Assembly: GCA_028641055.1 (NCBI GenBank)
Contig: CM054057.1
Span: 582,333,158-582,397,157 of the forward strand
Source of the DNA: Alopecurus myosuroides
Lineage: Eukaryota > Streptophyta > Magnoliopsida > Poales > Poaceae
Length of the DNA stretch: 64,000 nt
Direction of reading: 5' to 3'
Shown here piece by piece: positions 57,531 to 64,000 of the stretch (positions within the stretch are counted from its first letter, which is position 1; each line of letters opens with the position of its first letter). A program made the position numbers and the translations under genes. The notes beneath the pieces were generated by a model, which was given only the letters and a program-made list of their open reading frames with translations, was not told where the DNA came from and did not search any database.

Positions 57531-58250
57531 CCCACGCACTGTTCGTTTGGCCCAGAGTTAACTGCAGGCGGATAATTATGTCGCCTCCACACGACATTGG
57601 GTTGGCCCATTAACATCACCTTGAAGTGGGTTGGCCCAATAACAGCACGCGACGCAAATCGCAAAAAATGAATTCGTGGGCCTGCTGGTGATCTCCACAG
57701 ACGATGCCGCCTCAACGCCTTCATGCTGCCGCCTTGATCTCATCGCCGCCGACCGTCGTGCCACCGATCGCTGCTGGTGATCTCCACGGACGCTACCGCC
57801 TCCACGCCTTCATGTCGCCGCCTTGATCTCATCGCCGGCCATTATATGGACCACCGTGCCACGATCTCCGACGAGATTTATTATGGACCGCCGTGCCACG
57901 ATCCCCGGCGAGATTTATTTAACCACGAACCTCGGAGAACTGGGCCCACCATCCACGGCTAGTACGGACTAATGAGGGTCCACCGTATAAATACCGTCGA
58001 CGGATAGTACGCTCCTGGGTTTTTCACGGCTGTCCAAACTAGCGGAAGGTTTTGGGCCAATCTCAGCCATCCGTGTCAAAACTTTTGGTTTAGGGGGAGA
58101 CACCGAGGTAGAAGCGTTTTTTATTAGAAGTATGTACTTCAATCTATAGTGAGAAAATCATCCGTACAACATCAAAGAATTATTAACCCCAATTAGCTTG
58201 AAGATAAACGAAGCAAAATACATAGGAAAATAGTGGGTAGCAGCACCAAC

Positions 58251-58654
58251 CCTCAAATTATCAACTCTGGTTCTATTATCATCAAATTTGTGGGCCCAAA
58301 GCGATGAAGTCAGAAATATTCTATGGTAATCTGGTATATTATGATGCTTGTGGCGTACAACAGTTCTGGAGCATGCATATAACATCACATCTCCTGCACA
58401 AATATTTGATTTAGATCATTAATTGGTAACGAATTAGTAAGATTTTGGAGAGAATAAGAAAGCATATGCATAGCATAATAATCACCATTGTACAAAGCAA
58501 TTGATACAATACTGGATCTCAAAAGTGAATCTGCAATTTTCTTAATGCAGCCACTGTCAACAAAAGATTTCGGATCGATGAATGTAGTATCCCTCGGCTC
58601 TTTCCTCATCGTATCCATGTAGCAACTTTTCTCAGCACGCTCCTCCTCCATCAT
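58251..58654 (-). pseudogene. 5' part of the trypsin-like-protease-like gene, split by the MULE
   Basis: Exon 58654-58486 starts MMEEERAEKSCYMD and ends SSIVSIALYN plus one base. The donor ATG|GTGATT and the acceptor TTTGTGCAG at 58394 define an intron of about 92 bp. Exon 58393-58251 continues in phase as GDVMLYAC, HRIFLTSSLWAHKFDD and NLR to a possible donor GTTGGT. The order S-x-V-S-x-A-x-Y-N-G-D, L-x-A-C-S, F-L-T-S, N-L-R matches the N-terminal protease half of the same grass family as the segment at 49252-48892. The MULE target site lies 125 bp past the second exon, in the presumed next intron. Without its original 3' neighbour the gene probably gives no normal product. The true start may lie further upstream, to the right. 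Confidence 0.5.
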
Positions 58655-60084
58655 AGATCGTCGAACTAATTAAAACGAACATGCATGATAAGCGAGCACA
58701 TTGTCAATGCTCTAGCTGTTAATTGTGCACTAATACGCATAAGATTTTTTTTAAAAAAAGAACCAGCATCAAGAAAGCTCAAAACCCGATTTGGGACTCA
58801 GATCGCCACTTCTTTAAATCGGATTCCTTCACCCGATAGTTCGTCCCACTGCTGCTGCTCTCCTCCCTGCATATAAATAAATATAAACTTGACCAAATCT
58901 CAATGTTTTGTATATGGAAATCAGATATGAACGACGGTGGACATGTTTGGATGAATGGAGACAAAACTGAAGAGCTCACATGGAGGACCAGAAATCTATA
59001 GACGACGATGCCAGATGTGCAAGTAGGGAAGTTATGAAGAACTCATCCAACTCATAATACAATGTGTCTGCAAATCTCCAACATTTTCCCTCATCCGGGA
59101 TTATTCTGGTGAAACTCCCCCCCCCCCCTCCCGCCCCCTAGCCAATCTGAGTAATTCTCCATCTACACATTCCCCAAAATAGTACTTTCTGAATTAAATG
59201 TGGACATGGATAGAAGAAACAGAGGCTAAACTAATGTAGGGTTTGGGAACGATTGCCACACCTGGTACATCGAGATGGGTGGTCACCTCGACCGTCGCCA
59301 ATCGCCTATCCATTCCTATCTTTACTCGGGAATAGAAGGAGAGGAGGTACGGGCTCTTGGAACAGCTCCATTTTCCCCGACCAAAGCCATATGTCAGCAC
59401 CTACCTTCTGCTAGTCGCTCGGAGGCGGCTAAGGCCGCGGTCGTCCACCAAATGCCACCGCCCGCCACCGTCGGAGCTCTCATAGGAACCGGCAACGCTC
59501 TTCCCTGCTCCGACAAAAGCCGCACCGAGTCGGAGCCGCCCCTCCCCTGCCAAGCCAGTTGAGGCCGCTGCCGCCCCTACCTAGTTCGCTGTCGTGGGCA
59601 CGTGAGCGACAGGGCTGGAGCAAGCTTGTGTGAGGAGGCAGACAACAAGTAAGGGATACTCTATGGATGCATGTTTCATACCAGAATTTCATCAAGCACC
59701 TAGCAAGAACAAAACAACCACATGTGAGAGAGGATTACTACGCTTAGAATACGCACATGAGAATTGCGCTCGTGCCTAATCGGCTCAATACCCGGCCGAG
59801 GTCATGTGCATGTCGCTCGGTCGGGCGAGCTCCTGTCCTGGCCGAGCTCAGGCGGAGGCAGAGCTGCTAGAGAGGCAAGGGGCAAGGTCCTGTCCAGCGA
59901 GCTGGCGAGCGGTGGCGGAGAGGTGGGAGCTCGCGCGTGGTGTTGGAGTGGTAGAAGGGGATGGTGGTCGGGGAGATCGGAGCCGGAAGTGAGGACGGCG
60001 GGGGCGTGTGGTGTTGTGGTGGATTGGCTGGATCAGATCACGCTGCCGTGTTGTCCTAGTGGGCTCGGTTCACCAACTGCCGCC
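58655..60084. other. Upstream region of the protease-like gene, no confident gene
   Basis: Holds a segment at about 58870-58780 on the minus strand that could be a 5' exon (Ser-rich, VKESDLKKW), a 12-C run (59117-59128), and GC-rich stretches at 59400-59620 and 59790-60060 with overlapping frames on both strands. None shows a recognisable domain. A promoter or first exons of the minus-strand gene are plausible but unsupported. Confidence 0.35.
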
Positions 60085-61679
60085 TGATGCGTCATAAACG
60101 TATCCTTAATTTCTGATGTTCGTCCATGTTGTTTTTTTTATTATTTCCCACATGTTTGCTATACACTTTATGTCATTTTTATCGATTTTCCGAACTAACC
60201 TATTGACAAGATGACACAGAGCCAGTTCTCTGTTTTCTGTTGTTTTTAGTTTAAAAAAAGTTTTCTGGAAATATTCTTGGAATTGAAAAATTCGAAGCCC
60301 GGAAGTCTTATAATTCCCGAAGGTTCCACGGAGTTCCGAAGAGACCCGGAGGGAGCCTCAGGGGACCCACACCATAGGGCGGTGCGCCCCCTGGCCGCAC
60401 CGTGGGGTGGTATGGGGCTCCTAGGCCTCCACCGCCTTTGCCCTTTTGCCTATTTATTCCCCCCCCCCCGAGATGTAAACCCTAAATATATTCCACTTTG
60501 TCCCAAAAACACCCGAGGCTGCCGTCATCGTCATCCCGAGATCAGGAAGGTTCTGGAGCTCTCCCCAGCACCCTGCCGGCCGGGAAATTCATCACCGGAG
60601 GTGTCTACACAACCATGTCCTCCTCCAAAGTGATGCGTGAGTAGTCCATCCCTGGACTAAGGGTCCATAGCAGTAGCTAGATGGTTGTTCTCTCCACTTT
60701 GTACCTCATGTTTAAATCTTGTGAGCTGCCAAACATGATCAAGATCATCTTTATGTAATGCTACCTGTTGCGTTTGCTGGGATCCATTGAATGTTGAATG
60801 CTATGTCTTCTGATTATCAACCTATCATCTTATCTTCATGCATATGTTATTTATGATCTTGCATGATCTCCGTTATTAGTAGATGCTCCGGCCAAGTAGA
60901 TGCTAGAAACTCCAAGAGTGAGTATTTATGCTCGATAGTGGGTTCATGCCTCCTTTGCATCTGTGCTCGAGTGACGAAAACATGACAGATGGAGGATGTG
61001 TTGTTGCCATTAGGGAGAAAACAACAATGCTTTGTCTAAGGATGATTTTATTGTTTTCATTACACACCTTGCTTAATGCAATTATCGGTTGCTTACAACT
61101 TAATACCCATTGTTTGTTCGGATGATATTCGGAGGGTGGATTATTAGTCATAGATGCAGTTGGATTATGGTCTATGTATTTTGTTGTAATGCTCGCATGA
61201 ATCACATAGTAATCTGTATGTCTTGCATAAGAATTATGGTGCAGCCTTCATTTCTGTCAATTGCCCATATGTAATTTGTTCACCACACATGTTATTTATC
61301 TTTCACGGAGAGACACCACTAGTGAACTGTGGACCTCGATCCATTTTCCTCATACTGATAAAGCACCTATTGCTTTCATATTGTTCCTATTGTTTTCCAC
61401 ACCATACGCTTAACCTCTTTGTGTTCAGCAAAAACGGTGAGATTGACAACCTCACTGCTTCGTTGGGACAAAGTGATTTGATTGTGTTGTGTAGGTTCCA
61501 CGTTGCTGCTGAACTGGTAGTGCGCCCTGCCACCTCAGCTGCATCAACCTTCAGAGATTGCTTGTCCTCCTACTGGTCGATTCAACCTTGGTTTATTTTC
61601 CGAGGGAAAACTTGCTGCTGCACTATTCACAACCTTTCTCTTGGGGTTTACCAACGAGGGCATCTACTACACGCCATCA
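60085..61679 (+). repeat. 5' LTR of the Athila-like element, about 1.6 kb
   Basis: From TGATGCGTC to CGCCATCA, ten bases before the primer site. It includes a GC-rich part (60300-60600) with a TATA-like GCCTATTTATTCC at about 60448 and a long R/U5-like segment. The end is placed from the primer site and is accurate to a few bases. Confidence 0.75.
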
Positions 61680-61689
61680 ACAAGTTTCC

Positions 61690-61707
61690 TAGCGCTGTTG
61701 TCGGGGA
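61690..61707 (+). other. Degenerate Athila-type primer binding site
   Basis: TAGCGCTGTTGTCGGGGA matches the consensus TGGCGCCGTTGCCGGGGA at 15 of 18 positions. All three differences are G-to-A or C-to-T, as expected from decay of methylated cytosines. Confidence 0.75.
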
Positions 61708-61853
61708 GGAAGAGAATTTCTGCAAGGAGAGTCTCTCACTTCCAATCTCTTTACTTTTTTTTGCTTAGTTTATTTTATTTTTTTCTTGTTGCTTCTCTTT
61801 GTCAAAAACACAAAAAATTAGTTGTTATTTTTGCTTTATCATGCTTGCTATGA

Positions 61854-62908
61854 ATGTTTGATGTCTTTGAAACTAGATCTTATAGGCAAGGTGGGTTCAT
61901 GGATGAACAACAAAATTATTATAAGGAACGCCGCTTGCCACAAAAAGGGATACACTTATGGGAGCAAATTAATAAATTACATGACTATGCTAGAAACTTG
62001 TGCTCTACTTATAATGTTACTTATTGCTTTGATAAATCTTGTTGCTGTAGGAGGTATAAACACCTTCCTTTTTAATGTGAGTATAATGATAATCTTACCA
62101 TATCTTTTTATGTTAAGGGAAATTATGAATTTTATGATGTGGAACAAATTGAAGAATTTATTGCTTGGAAGGGTGCGTTTGAAATTGCCTATTTGCTTGA
62201 AAGTATTAATGATGCACCTTATAAATACGAGATTTATTGTATACTTGAATATTGCTTTGATAATTACAAGGATTGTAATTACTACATACTTTATTATCTT
62301 AATATATTCTCTCCAACAAAGGGAGAGACTAATGCCTTGCAGGAACCTATGGAAGAAGAAATTGCTGAAACTGGAAACTCATTGGATGAAAAAGAGGAGG
62401 AGAGTGATGATCAAGATCGAGGAGGAAGAATGGCGCTACCCATGTCTACCTCCCAATGAGAGTAACTCTTTAACTCATACCTTATTTGATTGCCCTCCAT
62501 GCTCACCAAAGGAGGATTAGTGTTATATTGATGATCCTATTGATTCTTTTGAAATGTACCTTTTTGAAGAAATTGATACTTTCCATACTTGTGACCTTGA
62601 TACTACTATGAATGAAACTTGTGAGACTGATATTTATACTGATATTTATGATAATCCATGCTACTTTGATAAATCCTATGATAATCCTCTATTTACTCCA
62701 ACTATTGATATGCATGATAATGAGGAAGTTTGTTTAGAAATTTATATGAAAATGCTCTTGATGATGGTCTTATGTTACTTGATGTCATAAATCATAATGG
62801 TACTGAAAATGGGATTGCTATTAGTAGTCCCATACCTTTTATGAGTGATCAAACATCTCGTTTTGATATTGCTAAAAGTGGGGAAAAAAGAGCTGATTTG
62901 AAATTTTG
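61854..62908 (+). pseudogene. Element-encoded acidic ORF of unknown function, broken
   Basis: The frame holds SYRQGGFMDEQQNYYKERRL, KGIHLWEQINKLHDYARNLC, YCFDKSCCCRRYKHLPF, then a TAA (62073-62075), and continues in the same frame with YDVEQIEEFIAWKGAFEIA and YEIYCILEYCFDNYKDCNYY. Frame changes near 62440 and 62742 lead on through DDPIDSF, ETDIYTDIYDNPCYFD and DVINHNGTENGIAISS to TGA at about 62906. The protein is rich in Asp, Tyr, Cys and Ile. I recall similar repeated proteins in wheat elements of this type, between primer site and gag. It has no enzyme motif and the function is unknown. Confidence 0.6.
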
Positions 62909-64000
62909 ATCCCATTGTTTTTGAGCTTGATATGAATTCTGTGCTTTTAGACCATGACAAACATGATTTATGAGATAATTATGTTGTTGAGTTTGTTCAT
63001 GATTCTACTGTAAATTACTATGAGAGTAAAATATGGTGGTAGGATTTTCATGCTACTAAAACACCTCTCTTTTTGTTGAAAGTTTTGAAGTTGCTCTTGT
63101 TCTACTTTCCCGTGATTTCTAGTTTGAGCTTCCTTAATTTATTTCTTTACAATATTCCAATACATAGTAAGTGGGTTATACTTAAATTTGTTTTATACTT
63201 GCTTCTTGATTCTCTCTTTTGCTTAATTCATATTTCTTATTTGAGCATCTTCTTCACTTGAAAATACTTGATTCCACTATTCTGGGTCTAGCTAAAAGGC
63301 GTTAAAGAAAAGCACTTCTTGGGAGATAACCCATGGTTCTATATTTGTTTTGTTTTTCTCTGTTTTCTTTGATTTAAGGGGTTTTATACTTCTGTAGTAA
63401 TTCCTTTGTATCTTTCTTTTCATTTTTTGGTAGTGCCCAGTAAGGTTTCTGACGAGAGTTGGAGTTGGTTTTCGAATTTCTACACAGGAAACAAATTTCT
63501 GCTGTCCACCATCAAAAATTCTATACTTCACAGAAAAACCGAACTGACCTGAAATTTGTTGAGCTGATTCCTCGTCTAATTCTTCAACTTTTTTGTTCTT
63601 TAAGTTTTTTGATTTGAGAAACGTAAGTGCCTCAAAAAAAATCGTATTTACAGACTATTCTGGTTTTGACAAATTCCGCCATTGTTCTTGCATTTGCTCT
63701 TTTGCGATGTTAAGTGGATTTCTTTGCTTCACGAAACATCAGTGGCTGTAGCTAATTTTTATAAGTATCAATATGACTTGTTCCATATAGAACCAATGGA
63801 TTTTTAATTGGTGCACTAACCCTGTAATGCGAATTACTGTTTGAGTGTGGTGTGAAGGAAGTTTTCAAGGGTCAAGAGAAGAGGTGATATATGTGATCAA
63901 GAAGAGTGCAAGGTCGAAGCTTGGGGATGTCCCCGTGGTTCATCCAAGCATATTTTTATAAGAATCAAGCATCTAAGCTTGGGGATGCCCAAGGCATCCC
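62909..64000 (+). other. Internal non-coding part of the Athila-like element
   Basis: T-rich DNA without long frames. It contains GGCGTTAAAGAAAAGCAC and, near the window end, two copies of AAGCTTGGGGATG (63918 and 63975), the second leading to CCCAAGGCATCCC. Such AAGCTTGGGGATGCCC strings are frequent in Triticeae gypsy elements. Confidence 0.55.

Larger units (their letters stand above)
49357..58116 (+). mobile_element. Complete, decayed Mutator-like element (MULE) with 9-bp target duplication
   Basis: The ends are GGGCAGTGCTTCGGTGTCCCC (left, from 49357) and, read inward from the right, CGCTTCTACCTCGGTGTCTCC (from 58116), sharing CTTC/CCTC-GGTGTC-CC. They are flanked by the identical 9-mer TTTTTTATT at 49348-49356 and 58117-58125, the duplication length typical of MULEs. 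Inside are a leader with 83-bp repeats, two minisatellites, a FAR1-type transposase on the plus strand, and a repeat-rich right part carrying a Stowaway MITE. The T-rich 9-mer alone would be weak evidence. Combined with matching ends and an enclosed MULE-type transposase it is strong. Confidence 0.8.
60085..64000 (+). mobile_element. Athila-like or non-autonomous LTR element, 5' part (continues beyond window)
   Basis: The LTR starts TGATGCGTCATAAACGTATC, like a very abundant Triticeae LTR family I recall, and the primer site is of the Athila type. The internal part holds an Asp/Tyr/Cys-rich reading frame, not gag, and the string GGCGTTAAAGAAAAGC...TTGGGAGATAACCC (63299-63330), common in internal regions of Triticeae gypsy/LARD elements. 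No polymerase motif is visible up to the window end, so autonomous or not cannot be told. CCGCC (60080-60084) would be one side of the target duplication. Confidence 0.8.

Noticed and set aside
58779..58979. 66-codon minus-strand frame upstream of the protease-like gene
   Set aside because: It could include a 5' exon but shows no usable homology, so it is not called as a gene.

Overview
The window is plant nuclear DNA, almost certainly from a grass of the wheat/barley group (Pooideae, most likely Triticeae). The evidence is dense nested LTR retrotransposons with tRNA-Met primer sites, a SIRE/Maximus-like copia LTR, CACTA elements with ACCGGTACTAAA-type subterminal repeats, a Stowaway MITE, and an Athila-like LTR that starts TGATGCGTC and is followed by a TGGCGCC-type primer site. 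The species cannot be named from sequence alone. I see no intact ordinary host gene. The only host-like coding sequence is a broken serine-protease-like gene on the minus strand, split by a Mutator-like element. Family names come from motif recognition, not from searches.

Layout. 1-12696: chromovirus-type Ty3/gypsy element on the minus strand (gypsy-1), with a complete 5.17-kb 5' LTR at 7531-12696 and a 3' LTR cut by the window edge. It sits inside a SIRE/Maximus-like copia derivative (12697-18659, plus strand, 3' part only). The copia 3' LTR in turn interrupts an AP2/ERF-like reading frame, in or beside a large decayed CACTA element (about 18660-26708, minus strand, TNP2-type transposase). 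26709-27693 looks like part of a second CACTA element. 27694-32514 holds short repeats and unassigned DNA. 32515-46961 is a complete second gypsy chromovirus (gypsy-2, plus strand) with 4.25-kb LTRs and a CTGCA target duplication. 49357-58116 is a complete but decayed Mutator-like element (MULE) encoding a FAR1-type transposase. It is flanked by a 9-bp duplication (TTTTTTATT) and sits in a probable intron of the protease-like gene, whose parts lie at 58654-58251 and about 49252-48892. From 60085 to the end runs the 5' part of an Athila-like or non-autonomous LTR element.

Most interesting observation. The LTRs of both gypsy elements carry the same gene-like architecture: a GC-rich leader exon ending at G|GTGAGCACC, a second acidic exon of 78-81 bp ending at an unusual GC donor (G|GCAAG), an intron of about 1.2 kb, and a short acidic third exon that begins AC-TAC and ends in a stop. 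All junctions are phase 1 in both elements, and the exon lengths and second-intron lengths match although the sequences differ strongly. In gypsy-1 the three exons join into one ATG-started frame of about 117 codons. Both elements also carry a related extra ORF between primer site and gag. This points to an LTR-encoded spliced small protein plus a pre-gag protein shared by these long-LTR chromoviruses. RNA evidence is needed to confirm it.
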